From contig NZ_SPPD01000010.1 in the NCBI RefSeq assembly GCF_004570575.1, positions 1 through 64,000 on the forward strand: a stretch of DNA of 64,000 nucleotides. Direction: 5' to 3'. Source of the stretch: Streptococcus cuniculi. GTDB lineage: Bacteria; Bacillota; Bacilli; Lactobacillales; Streptococcaceae. The translations under genes were made by a program, and so were the position numbers. Below the pieces are notes generated by a model. The model ran no database searches. It had not been told where the DNA came from and was given only the letters and a program-made list of their open reading frames with translations. This document shows positions 1 to 7,900 of the stretch, one piece after another (position 1 is the stretch's first letter; each line of letters starts with the position of its first letter).

Positions 1-142
1 AGGACTATTTACCACAATTATTTGGGAAGTAGATTCAATACTGGGGAGACCGAATGTTTTGCCTGTTTTAAAATGCTTTCTAAGGACGAAAGCTCACTGG
101 GAAACTTTTCATGCGTACGTCGTGCATAGAATCAATTCCCCA

Positions 143-171
143 TTGCAAAATCGTACTATTTTTGCTAGAAT
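143..171 (+). promoter_or_regulatory. Promoter of the pheS T-box operon
   Basis: TTGCAA (143-148) and TAGAAT (166-171) are separated by 17 bases, which places transcription start near 178, just ahead of the T-box leader. Seen directly; activity is inferred. Confidence 0.65.
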
Positions 172-177
172 GGTAGT

Positions 178-386
178 AATTGAATAGAGGTCTGCGAGAC
201 TAGTACATCTAGGGAAACTGTCCAGGGAGATGAGCCGTGACTGAAAGCTCATTCAGTGAAAATAGGTCGAATTCACTCGTACAAGGACTTAAAAATAAAG
301 GTTTGCGACAGGCAAATGAAAACGGATGGTACCGCGTGACAACGCTCCGATTAGGTGTGGTCATGCGTTTTTATTTTGGAGGAAAT
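178..386 (+). promoter_or_regulatory. T-box riboswitch leader of pheS (Phe-specific)
   Basis: The hallmark T-box sequence TGGTACCGCG lies at 327-336. CGCGTGAC (333-340) pairs with GTCATGCG (360-367), and the next bases are TTTTTATTTT: a terminator whose left arm overlaps the T-box motif, as in the known family, where uncharged tRNA stabilises the alternative antiterminator. A stem at the base of stem I (about 191-196 with 276-281) encloses TTC at 272-274, a plausible Phe specifier codon. The leader ends at the SD (GGAGG, about 378-382) of pheS. The T-box class is certain; the exact specifier position is an inference. Confidence 0.9.
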
Positions 387-1433
387 ATGTCAACAATTGA
401 ACAACAATTAGCGGAATTAAGACAATCAACGCTAGATGAACTGAAAAAGATTCGTCATGAAAATGCCAAAGACTTGCAAGAATTGCGGGTCGCTGTACTC
501 GGGAAAAAGGGCTCTCTGACAGATTTATTAAAAGGGCTCAAAGACCTATCAAACGAGATGAAACCAATCGTCGGCAAGCAGGTCAATGAGGTCCGCGATG
601 TCTTGACCAAGGCTTTTGAGGAAACAGCAGCGCTGGTTGAGGCAGAAAAAATCAAGGCGCAACTCGCCCAAGAATCCATCGATGTGACCTTGCCAGGACG
701 CGCAGTCAAACAAGGTTTTCGCCATGTTTTGACCCAGACCAGTGAGGAAATCGAGGATATCTTCCTCGGCATGGGTTTTCAAATTGTGGATGGCTTTGAG
801 GTGGAAAAAGACTATTACAACTTTGAGCGTATGAACTTGCCTAAAGATCACCCAGCCCGTGATATGCAAGATACTTTCTACATCACAGACGAAATCCTAA
901 TGCGGACCCATACTAGTCCTGTTCAGGCGCGGACTATGGATCAGCATGACTTTTCAAAGGGCGCTTTGAAGATGATTTCTCCAGGGCGCGTCTTCCGTCG
1001 GGATACAGACGATGCGACCCACAGCCACCAATTCCATCAGATTGAGGGCTTGGTTGTCGGGAAAAATGTTTCCATGGGCGACTTAAAAGGTACGCTTGAG
1101 ATGATTGTCAAGAAAATGTTTGGTGCTGACCGTCAAATTCGTCTGCGTCCGTCTTACTTTCCATTTACAGAGCCGTCTGTAGAGGTAGACGTATCCTGCT
1201 TCAAGTGTGGGGGCGAGGGCTGCAATGTCTGCAAGAAGACAGGCTGGATTGAAATCTTGGGGGCTGGTATGGTGCATCCTCAGGTGCTTGAAATGAGCGG
1301 AATCGATCCAACAGAATACTCTGGCTTTGCCTTTGGACTTGGTCAGGAACGGATTGCCATGCTCCGATATGGAATTAATGACATTCGTGGTTTCTACCAA
1401 GGCGATGTCCGCTTTTCTGAGCAGTTCAAGTAA
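387..1433 (+). CDS. pheS: Phenylalanine--tRNA ligase alpha subunit
   Basis: Cytoplasmic class II aminoacyl-tRNA synthetase catalytic subunit; with PheT it forms the alpha2-beta2 enzyme that charges tRNA-Phe. The 348-residue product has the usual length: an N-terminal coiled coil for tRNA contact (about 1-85), class II motif 2 ([20 protein letters not shown]), a four-cysteine zinc-like cluster (CFKC...CNVC) and motif 3 ([13 protein letters not shown]). The frame is open upstream to 237, but that stretch is the T-box leader; ATG 387 follows GGAGG by about 5 bases and gives the family N-terminus MSTIEQQ. First gene of the pheS-acetyltransferase-pheT operon. Confidence 0.97.
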   Translation: MSTIEQQLAELRQSTLDELKKIRHENAKDLQELRVAVLGKKGSLTDLLKGLKDLSNEMKPIVGKQVNEVRDVLTKAFEETAALVEAEKIKAQLAQESIDVTLPGRAVKQGFRHVLTQTSEEIEDIFLGMGFQIVDGFEVEKDYYNFERMNLPKDHPARDMQDTFYITDEILMRTHTSPVQARTMDQHDFSKGALKMISPGRVFRRDTDDATHSHQFHQIEGLVVGKNVSMGDLKGTLEMIVKKMFGADRQIRLRPSYFPFTEPSVEVDVSCFKCGGEGCNVCKKTGWIEILGAGMVHPQVLEMSGIDPTEYSGFAFGLGQERIAMLRYGINDIRGFYQGDVRFSEQFK

Positions 1434-1442
1434 GGTGTCAAG

Positions 1443-1961
1443 ATGATTGTTGAAATCAAGAAACAAGAATTGCCACTGTTGCGTGAAATGGCCATGCAGA
1501 CCTTTCGTGAAACCTTTGGAGAATTTATCAAAGAGGCAGATTTGGACTATTTTTATACCCATGATCTGGCTCTTGAAACCTTGGAAAAAGAGTGGGGCCA
1601 TCCAGAATCTGCCTACTACTTTGTCCTCCATAATCGTCAGCCCGTTGGGTTTTTGAAGGTCAATTGGGGTGAGGCGCAGACCGAGCATGAATTGGAAAAT
1701 GCCTTTGAAATTCAGCGGATTTATGTCTTGAAATCCTACCAAGGCTATGGTTTGGGTAAGGCCTTGTTTGAATTTGCCCTTGAAAAAGCAGTAGCAGGCG
1801 GTTTTAGCTGGGCTTGGTTAGGTGTCTGGGAGAAGAATTTCAAGGCGCAGAAGTTTTATTTCAAGTATGGCTTTGAACGCTTTAGTGAGCATGAATACGT
1901 GACGGGAGAAACCATAGATATTGACTGGCTCCTAAAAAAGCGGATAAATGAAGAAAAATGA
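1443..1961 (+). CDS. GNAT family N-acetyltransferase between pheS and pheT
   Basis: Predicted acetyl-CoA-dependent N-acetyltransferase of 172 residues. The acetyl-CoA-binding motif A is visible as IYVLKSYQGYGLGKALFE (residues 93-110), and the C-terminal half carries the usual FY-x-K-x-GF pattern (KFYFKYGFERF). It starts 9 bases after pheS and ends 9 bases before pheT, so it is co-transcribed with both and presumably under the same T-box. The same insertion is known in other streptococci. The acceptor substrate is unknown; spermidine/spermine acetyltransferases of the PaiA type are possible relatives. Confidence 0.88.
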   Translation: MIVEIKKQELPLLREMAMQTFRETFGEFIKEADLDYFYTHDLALETLEKEWGHPESAYYFVLHNRQPVGFLKVNWGEAQTEHELENAFEIQRIYVLKSYQGYGLGKALFEFALEKAVAGGFSWAWLGVWEKNFKAQKFYFKYGFERFSEHEYVTGETIDIDWLLKKRINEEK

Positions 1962-1970
1962 GGAAGTAAG

Positions 1971-4373
1971 ATGTTAGTAAGTTACAAATGGTTAAAAGAA
2001 TTAGTTGACATTGAGGTGCCAAGTAAGGATTTAGCTGAAAAAATGTCAACGACAGGAATTGAGGTAGAAGGCGTGACGTCTCCTGCGGCAGGTCTGTCAA
2101 AAATTGTGGTCGGAGAAGTCCTGTCCTGCGAAGATGTGCCAGAAACGAACCTTCACGTCTGCCAAGTTGATGTGGGTGAAGAAGCGCCTCGTCAAATCGT
2201 CTGCGGAGCACCGAATGTTCGTGCAGGAATCAAGGTCATGGTGGCCCTTCCAGGCGCACGCATTGCAGACAACTACAAGATTAAAAAAGGGAAAATCCGT
2301 GGCTTGGAATCGCTCGGTATGATATGTTCGCTCGGAGAACTGGGGATTTCGGACTCGGTGGTGCCAAAAGAGTTTGCGGACGGGATTCAGATTCTGCCAG
2401 CTGATGCGGTCAATGGTGAGGAGGTTTTTGCCTATCTTGACTTGGATGATGAAGTGATTGAGTTGTCTATCACACCTAATCGTGCGGATGCGCTTTCCAT
2501 GCGTGGGGTAGCCCATGAAGTCGCAACGATTTATGACAAAACTCCTCACTTCAAAGAGTTTCCGCTTGTCGAAACAGACAAGTCAGCCAGCGATGTGATT
2601 AAGGTGGCCATTGAGTCTCAAAAGGTTGCAACCTACCGTGTACGTGTGATTGAAAATGTGACCATTGCACCGAGTCCTCAGTGGTTGCAAAACCTCTTGA
2701 TGAATGCAGGGATTCGTCCGATTAACAATGTGGTCGATGTGACCAACTACATCTTGCTCTATTTTGGACAACCCATGCACGCTTTTGACCTAGATAAATT
2801 TGAAGGCAAGACCATTGTGGCGCGTGATGCCAGAGACCATGAAACCTTGGTGACCCTGGATGAAGTCGAGCGTGAATTAGTAGCGGATGACATCGTGATT
2901 TCCGTTGCCGATAAGGCGGTTGCCCTCGGTGGTGTCATGGGTGGTGCTGCGACAGAAATTGATGCCCAGTCGAAAAACATTGTCCTAGAAGCAGCTCTTT
3001 TTGACGGCCAATCCATCCGAAAAACATCTGGTCGATTGAATCTCCGCTCTGAATCATCTTCTCGTTTTGAAAAAGGGATTAACGTGGCAGATATTGCGGC
3101 AGCAATGGATGCGGCAGCCAGCATGATTGCAGATCTAGCAGGCGGGCGGGTTCTAGCAGGTGTCGTTTCTGCGGGCGAAGTAGAGACTAGCCCAGTAGCC
3201 GTTTCAACTAGTCTGGACTATGTCAATCGCTCCTTGGGAACCAGCCTTCTCTATAGCGATATCGCGGACATTTTCCGCCGTTTGGGGATGGAAATTGCAG
3301 GTGATGAAGAAACCTTTACCGTTCAAGTGCCACGTCGCCGTTGGGATATTCGCATTCCAGCAGACTTGGTTGAAGAAATTGCGCGGATCTACGGCTATGA
3401 CAATCTGCCAACCACTTTGCCAAAAGAAGACGGAACAGCAGGTGAATTGACGATCAGCCAAAAAATTCGCCGTCAGATTCGCAATCTAGCAGAAGGTGCA
3501 GGCTTGAGCGAGGTTATTACCTATGCGCTTACAATTCCTGAGAAGGCTGTTGCGTTTACCCTTGCACCAACCACCGTCACCGAATTGATGTGGCCGATGA
3601 CAGTCGATCGTTCTGCGCTTCGTCAAAATATGATTTCAGGTATGCTGGAGACCGTAGCCTACAATGTGGCGCGTAAGAATAAGGATTTGGCCTTGTATGA
3701 AATCGGAAAAGTCTTTGAACAGGCGGGTGACCCACTCCAAGATCTACCACAGGAAATCACCAAGTTTGCCTTTGCTTTGACAGGTCTCGTAGCCGAAAAA
3801 GATTTCCAAACAGCAGCAGTGCCAGTTGATTTCTTCCACGCAAAAGGGGTATTAGAGGCTCTCTTTGCCAAGTATTCGCTTGAAGTCCATTATGTGGCAA
3901 CTAGTAGCTTAGCGGCTCTTCACCCAGGACGGACAGCCCAGCTTGAGCTAGACGGTCAGGTGATTGGGTTTGTGGGGCAAGTACATCCGCAGCTAGCGAA
4001 AGACTACGGTATTCCTGAAACCTATGTGGCGGAAGTCAATGTCGATGCATTGGAAGCTGCGCTTCAACCAGCTCAGGCATTCGTTGAGATTTCAAAATTC
4101 CCAGCAGTTAGCCGTGACATTGCCCTCTTGGTTGACCGTGACACCCAGCACCAAGCGATTCTGGATGCCATTTCATCTGCCAATGTGAAGCGTCTGACCA
4201 AGGTGAGTCTCTTTGATATTTATACCGGTAGTAACATTGAGGCAGATAAAAAATCCATGGCCTACAACTTGACCTTCCAAAATCCCAATGATAGCTTGAC
4301 CGATGAGGAAGTGGCTAAGGATATGAAAAAAATTTCAAAAGCACTCGAAGAAATCGGTGCGGAGATTCGCTAA
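1971..4373 (+). CDS. pheT: Phenylalanine--tRNA ligase beta subunit
   Basis: Beta subunit of PheRS, 800 residues, the standard bacterial length. Domains in order: the EMAP/OB-fold tRNA-binding domain (about 39-150, with the CGAPNVRAG motif), B3/B4 editing domain (about 210-380, containing the [11 protein letters not shown] helix), B5 domain (about 400-475), the catalytic-like core, and the C-terminal FDX-ACB anticodon-binding domain (about 708-800, beginning near [14 protein letters not shown]). The SD AGGAAG precedes ATG 1971. The editing domain removes mis-attached Tyr. Last gene of the T-box operon by spacing. Confidence 0.97.
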   Translation: MLVSYKWLKELVDIEVPSKDLAEKMSTTGIEVEGVTSPAAGLSKIVVGEVLSCEDVPETNLHVCQVDVGEEAPRQIVCGAPNVRAGIKVMVALPGARIADNYKIKKGKIRGLESLGMICSLGELGISDSVVPKEFADGIQILPADAVNGEEVFAYLDLDDEVIELSITPNRADALSMRGVAHEVATIYDKTPHFKEFPLVETDKSASDVIKVAIESQKVATYRVRVIENVTIAPSPQWLQNLLMNAGIRPINNVVDVTNYILLYFGQPMHAFDLDKFEGKTIVARDARDHETLVTLDEVERELVADDIVISVADKAVALGGVMGGAATEIDAQSKNIVLEAALFDGQSIRKTSGRLNLRSESSSRFEKGINVADIAAAMDAAASMIADLAGGRVLAGVVSAGEVETSPVAVSTSLDYVNRSLGTSLLYSDIADIFRRLGMEIAGDEETFTVQVPRRRWDIRIPADLVEEIARIYGYDNLPTTLPKEDGTAGELTISQKIRRQIRNLAEGAGLSEVITYALTIPEKAVAFTLAPTTVTELMWPMTVDRSALRQNMISGMLETVAYNVARKNKDLALYEIGKVFEQAGDPLQDLPQEITKFAFALTGLVAEKDFQTAAVPVDFFHAKGVLEALFAKYSLEVHYVATSSLAALHPGRTAQLELDGQVIGFVGQVHPQLAKDYGIPETYVAEVNVDALEAALQPAQAFVEISKFPAVSRDIALLVDRDTQHQAILDAISSANVKRLTKVSLFDIYTGSNIEADKKSMAYNLTFQNPNDSLTDEEVAKDMKKISKALEEIGAEIR

Positions 4374-4407
4374 TCGTTGATGTTAGAGAGAATAAAAGGA
4401 GAGAAAA

Positions 4408-4851
4408 ATGGACATTTGGACCAAACTATATGAAGAGGCACAGAGGCAGTACGCTCCAGTAGAAGTTACCCCCTTTGTCTATGCTCACCATGTGGTGGCT
4501 GCTGTTGAAGCAGAAAATGGAGAGATTTTCACGGGCTTTTGTATGGAGGGAACGGCAGGTGTCTTTCATCTTTGTGCAGAACGTGCAGCTGCTTTTAACA
4601 TGTACCAACAATCGGGTCAAACGACCATTAAGCGCATGATTGCCTTTCGTGACAAACCTCCGTATGGAGGTGGGTCAGGTATGCCTTGTGGTGCCTGTCG
4701 TGAATTTCTCATGCAACTATCGCCTCAGAACAAAAACATGGAAATCATGCTTGATTATGAAAAGCGTGAGATGGTGATTTTAAAAGACCTCATGCCTTAC
4801 TGGTGGGGAGAAGAGCGTTATCAAGCAGATGAAGTAGAGCATCGTGATTGA
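4408..4851 (+). CDS. Cytidine deaminase-like protein
   Basis: Zinc-dependent deaminase fold protein of 147 residues. The active-site signature is complete: C56-A57-E58 (zinc ligand and catalytic Glu) and P93-C94-G95-A96-C97 (two zinc ligands). This resembles tetrameric cytidine deaminases and blasticidin-S deaminase, but the sequence around the signature (HLCAERAAAFNMY) differs from classical Cdd, so the true substrate (cytidine, another nucleoside or an aminopyrimidine) is undecided. SD AAAGGAGA precedes ATG 4408. It lies 34 bases after pheT and ends in a genuine TGA before a terminator at 4885. Confidence 0.85.
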   Translation: MDIWTKLYEEAQRQYAPVEVTPFVYAHHVVAAVEAENGEIFTGFCMEGTAGVFHLCAERAAAFNMYQQSGQTTIKRMIAFRDKPPYGGGSGMPCGACREFLMQLSPQNKNMEIMLDYEKREMVILKDLMPYWWGEERYQADEVEHRD

Positions 4852-4884
4852 ACGAATCTTCTTTCAATTTTCTATTGATACAAG

Positions 4885-4911
4885 AAAAAACTTGGATTTC
4901 CAAGTTTTTTT
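4885..4911 (+). terminator. Rho-independent terminator after the deaminase gene
   Basis: CTTGG (4891-4895) pairs with CCAAG (4900-4904), extended by an A-tract/T-tract on each side and followed by seven T. It is symmetrical enough to work on both strands. Confidence 0.8.
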
Positions 4912-5154
4912 GATTAAAAAAGAGTTCTTTTATGATACTTTTCTTAGATGGTGCGGACGGTAGCGACTTCCTGCGGAGTAAAATAATCCAGTGGATTATT
5001 TTAGCCCGAGCCCAGAAACTAAAAAGCGAGGATAATCGATTTCAACGAAATCATGACTTCTGTCACACTCCCACTTTTACCACAGCAAAAAGTATTTGCT
5101 GTGGATTGCTCTGCTCACGAAAATCGAAAAATCGAATGTTCAGTTAGCAGAGCT
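4912..5154. other. Non-coding gap with two perfect inverted repeats
   Basis: No convincing gene. AAAATAATCCA (4980-4990) is mirrored at 4992-5002, and CCACAGCAAA (5080-5089) pairs with TTTGCTGTGG (5095-5104). Related AATCC-x-GGATT pieces occur near 57108-57122, so these are probably decayed members of intergenic repeat families. Confidence 0.4.
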
Positions 5155-5280
5155 TTATATAGTCAATGAATGAACTTTCAGAGAAGGGACTGAGACGCGG
5201 ACAGTACTTGATTTTCATTGAGTATGAGTACGGCAAGTCGAAAGTGACGATGTATCAAAGTTCATTCATTTGACTATAAT
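5155..5280. repeat. Small inverted-repeat element, BOX-like
   Basis: About 126 bp bounded by inverted arms: TATAGTCAATGAATGAACTTT on the left, within 5157-5178, and its complement at 5258-5278. Inside, GTACGGCAAG followed by GTGACGATG has the same order as the BOX element at 52410-52513 (GTACGGCAAG...CTGAC). It carries no ORF. Its right end supplies the stop codon of the minus-strand gene that follows. Confidence 0.6.
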
Positions 5281-5576
5281 AAAAATAATTCAATCTTAAT
5301 CTTCTCTGTTTCACCGTATTTAGCGAGGAGCTGCTCTGCGATGTCGTCATAGAGGGTGTGGATGACCGCAATTTTTTCTGGGGATTGCTTGCCGATATAG
5401 TCAAATTTGCATTCGATGGTCAGAAATAATTCATGAAACAGCTGGTTGATGTGTTCTAGTTGGGCAATCAAGTCCCCATCATCTATTAGAAAATCAGGGA
5501 TTTCCTTGCGATGTTCGCCAAAATCATCGATTTTTTTAACGGGAAAACAGCCGTATTCAAGGCAAAATTCGTACAT
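5274..5576 (-). CDS. Hypothetical protein
   Basis: I do not recognise this 100-residue acidic protein; no signal peptide or membrane segment is visible. It looks genuinely coding: long helical stretches (HINQLFHELFLTIECKFDYI) and normal streptococcal codon use. ATG 5576 is preferred over ATG 5582 because GGAG lies 7 bases upstream of 5576 but only 1 base from 5582. The stop (5274-5276) falls inside the right arm of the adjacent inverted-repeat element, so the native C-terminus may have been trimmed by that insertion. It is an isolated single gene between two repeat elements; small immunity-type proteins share this size and character, but that is only a guess. Confidence 0.6.
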   Translation of the reverse strand: MYEFCLEYGCFPVKKIDDFGEHRKEIPDFLIDDGDLIAQLEHINQLFHELFLTIECKFDYIGKQSPEKIAVIHTLYDDIAEQLLAKYGETEKIKIELFLL

Positions 5577-5675
5577 AGTCATACTCCATTCTTGGTTGCA
5601 TATTCAATAAAAATCAACAGTATCATTTCATGATTATCTGACCTTGTCTATACTTCTTAAAGAAGTGGCGAACTA

Positions 5676-5831
5676 ATACTCGTCAAAAATCAAACTCTGA
5701 CATTGTTAACTCAGCTTAATGAACTGTTGAGAAAAGTAGTACTTTTCTTATTTCCAACTTGAAATAGTTCTCAACTATTTCAACTACCTGCGGTTTCGTT
5801 GCCTAGTCAGAATTTGATTTTTATAGGGTAT
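5676..5831. repeat. 156-bp MITE-like element with 26-bp terminal inverted repeats
   Basis: Left end ATACTCGTCAAAAATCAAAC (from 5676) and right end TTTGATTTTTATAGGGTAT (to 5831) are inverted copies over about 26 bases, with few mismatches. No ORF inside. The right end recurs at 21838-21879 and a short related pair occurs at 22012-22050. Confidence 0.6.
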
Positions 5832-6068
5832 CAGTGAGTTAACAGCGATATTTTCGCCGTAGTGGAATTATTAGCAACAGTAAGGTCGGTGCTAAGAACG
5901 GTATTTTTGAGATCTTAGAGTTAAAAAGGAGCAATTGAAACTCTTTTGGAGTTTGTTTGCGTTCGCACTCGTTCAGAAAATATCAAAAAGCAAAAGCTGA
6001 TAGTTGATAAGGATAGAGGTTACTTGACTATACAATAACATATTTATCAAGAGACCCCAACTATTCTG
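5832..6068. other. Gap with no recognised feature
   Basis: About 240 bases without a credible ORF, hairpin-T-tract or homologous repeat that I can identify. A short AAACTC...GAGTTT hairpin near 5938-5956 lacks a T-run. Confidence 0.3.
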
Positions 6069-6123
6069 TTTAAGATTTCTTTAATGAAACTTTCAGTTTT
6101 CTTTCATCTTTCTTTGATATCCT
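6069..6123 (+). promoter_or_regulatory. Five direct repeats with 11-bp period upstream of the VTC gene (response-regulator operator)
   Basis: TTTAA (6069), TTTAA (6080), TTTCA (6091), TTTCA (6102) and TTTGA (6113) start exactly 11 bases apart, followed by a weak -10-like TATCCT (6118-6123) and no -35 consensus. Direct repeats of one helical turn are the binding pattern of OmpR/PhoB-family regulators; the first pair, TTTAAG-N5-TTTAAT, is close to the published CiaR-type site. Repeats are seen directly; the regulator is inferred. Confidence 0.5.
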
Positions 6124-6152
6124 AGCTTCATCAAGGATAAAGGAAGTGACAC

Positions 6153-6896
6153 ATGAAAACAAGAATTGTTCAGAGACAGTTTAGACGGAAAGAATCAAAG
6201 TATATTGTAGACAAAAAGGTATTTGCCCAGTTTGAACAGGAATTGCGCGCCCACATGGTGGCAGACGATTATGCCAAGTCCACCATTACCAATCTTTATT
6301 TTGATAATGAACAATTTGACATGATTCAGGATGCCATCGAAAAGAAGAATGGTCGAGAAAAAGTGAGGATGCGGGTCTATGATGCCACACCATCTCCGGA
6401 TAGTCAGGCTTTTTTAGAAGTCAAGAAAAAAGAAAATGGCATAGGGTTCAAGTACCGCCTGACCTCAACGCCGATTGTGGTGATGAATTATGTGGAAAAA
6501 GGAACGGTGGATGAGACCATTTGCGATGAAAAGGTGGCATCAGAACTAGTAACCTTGCGGGAACGCTATGGGTCTATCAATCCCAAAATGTATATCTACT
6601 ATGACCGTGTGTCTTTTAAAGGAAAAGAGGATAGAAAGGTGCGCGTAACGGTGGATCAGAATCTTCTGTATCGTGATGTCCATGTTGATGTGTTTGCAGG
6701 GAAATTTGGTGCCCCCCTGCTTGATCACGATAAGGTCATCATGGAAATCAAGGTGCCAGAGGAGCAGCCAGCTTGGTTGGTTGAGTTACTAGCCAAATAC
6801 CAGATTGAAAAGCAATCTTTTTCAAAATATGGAACTGCCTATCGTCTAGCACAGGCAAGTAAGGGAGGTGAGCGCCATGGAAACGCAGTTGTTTAG
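6153..6896 (+). CDS. VTC-domain polyphosphate polymerase
   Basis: Predicted cytoplasm-facing polyphosphate polymerase of the VTC/CYTH tunnel fold, which makes polyphosphate chains from ATP in characterised relatives. 247 residues, a single VTC domain. Visible basic tunnel strands: RRKESKY (11-17), REKVRMRVYD (68-77), FLEVKKK (87-93), YYDRVSFKGKEDRKVRV (149-165), the acidic IMEIKVPE (196-203, likely metal ligand), and the FSKYGTAYR end motif (223-231). SD AAAGGAAG precedes ATG 6153. The next gene, a DUF4956 membrane protein, overlaps its end by 20 bases, the usual pairing in Firmicutes and suggesting a membrane-coupled machine. The upstream 11-bp repeats suggest control by a two-component regulator. 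Confidence 0.85.
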   Translation: MKTRIVQRQFRRKESKYIVDKKVFAQFEQELRAHMVADDYAKSTITNLYFDNEQFDMIQDAIEKKNGREKVRMRVYDATPSPDSQAFLEVKKKENGIGFKYRLTSTPIVVMNYVEKGTVDETICDEKVASELVTLRERYGSINPKMYIYYDRVSFKGKEDRKVRVTVDQNLLYRDVHVDVFAGKFGAPLLDHDKVIMEIKVPEEQPAWLVELLAKYQIEKQSFSKYGTAYRLAQASKGGERHGNAVV

Positions 6897-7560
6897 GAGT
6901 ATTTTCACGAGCACTACGACCAATGTCACGGTAGGACAGCTAGGAATCAGTTTAGCTGCCAGTCTCGTTTTGGGTCTTGTGCTTGCAGGGATTTACAAGT
7001 ATAAGACTAGTTACACCAAGGAATTTGTGGTGACCTTGAGTTTGTTGCCTAGCTTGATTGCGGTCATCATCTTTTTAATCAATGGAAGTCTTGGTACCAG
7101 TGTCGCAGTCGCAGGGACCTTCAGTCTGATTCGTTTTCGATCGGCAGCAGGGAGTTCAAAGGAGCTCTTAGCGGTCTTCATGGCGACGGCGATTGGTCTT
7201 GCGACGGGAATGGGGCATGTGACGCTAGCGATTGCAATCACCCTCCTCTTGGGGTTGATGGTGCTGATATTAGAGAATACACGTTTTGCCCAAATCAATC
7301 AAGAGCGACGTTATCTGTTGATTCGCCTTCCGAAAGAGTGTGAAAAACAAGGCTTTGTGGACAACCAATTGGGCAAGGTTTGCCAGCAGGTCGAATTGCT
7401 ATCCGTCCAGTATAAGAAAAAGAAGGAGGTCATGGTCTTGGAGTATCAGGTGCTTCTGAGTCGGAAGATGAGCGATCAGCAGTTGATGGATAGCTTACTT
7501 GCGGTAGAGCCTATCAGTGTTCATCTCCACAAACAAGCTCCTAAGAAAAAATCCCTATAG
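6877..7560 (+). CDS. DUF4956 integral membrane protein
   Basis: 227 residues with about four hydrophobic segments in the first 135 residues (for example LAASLVLGLVLAGIY, LLPSLIAVIIFLI, IAITLLLGLMVLIL) and a soluble C-terminal third. It carries the family motif GTFSLIRFRSAAGSSKEL between segments. Function unknown; the family is repeatedly found beside VTC-domain polymerases and may anchor the enzyme or pass polyphosphate through the membrane (inference). The GTG at 6868 lies inside the SD AGGGAGGTG; ATG 6877, 6 bases after that SD, is the better start. Confidence 0.82.
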   Translation: METQLFRSIFTSTTTNVTVGQLGISLAASLVLGLVLAGIYKYKTSYTKEFVVTLSLLPSLIAVIIFLINGSLGTSVAVAGTFSLIRFRSAAGSSKELLAVFMATAIGLATGMGHVTLAIAITLLLGLMVLILENTRFAQINQERRYLLIRLPKECEKQGFVDNQLGKVCQQVELLSVQYKKKKEVMVLEYQVLLSRKMSDQQLMDSLLAVEPISVHLHKQAPKKKSL

Positions 7561-7574
7561 TTTCTAAAATCCCT

Positions 7575-7602
7575 ATCCCTCAGCTTATTCTGGGGGATTT
7601 TT
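7575..7602 (+). terminator. Terminator of the VTC-DUF4956 operon
   Basis: ATCCCTCAG (7575-7583) pairs with CTGGGGGAT (7590-7598, one G-U), loop CTTATT, then a T-run. Confidence 0.8.
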
Positions 7603-7815
7603 ACGTTTCATTTGTAGACAAGGTAAAGATTTTCTATGTTTTATCTGTAGATTGCAAGTTAAAAAAATAGATAGACCACAGATGTCAGAGAGAAATTCGG
7701 GTTATTCGTATCATTTTGATATAGAAAGTGATTAAGGATTGGAATTTAGATATTTTTGGAAGGAAATTCAAAAAAATATTCGGATTTTTAGATAACATAT
7801 TTATTCGACCTTGAT

Positions 7816-7844
7816 TTGTCACCCCCCTCTTTTTTCTATATAAT
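7816..7844 (+). promoter_or_regulatory. Promoter of the G5 surface-protein gene
   Basis: TTGTCA (7816-7821), 17-base spacer containing a C6 tract, TATAAT (7839-7844). The remaining 7603-7815 is AT-rich and holds nothing else that I can name. Confidence 0.75.
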
Positions 7845-7900
7845 GGTCGTAAGATTGGACTAGATTAGTCACGATATTGAAGTAGAGAGGGAAAACTGAT

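Noticed and set aside
1-126. Open frames at the left edge, one ending DYLPQLFGK at 32 and another open to 126
   Set aside because: Too short to judge without upstream sequence; the first could be the C-terminus of an upstream gene, but nothing supports either firmly.
237-386. In-frame upstream extension of pheS to GTG 237
   Set aside because: This stretch is the T-box leader including its terminator; the conserved N-terminus and SD fit ATG 387.
4932-5147. 71-codon plus-strand ORF
   Set aside because: Runs through two perfect inverted repeats and into a repeat arm, has no SD and an unnatural composition.
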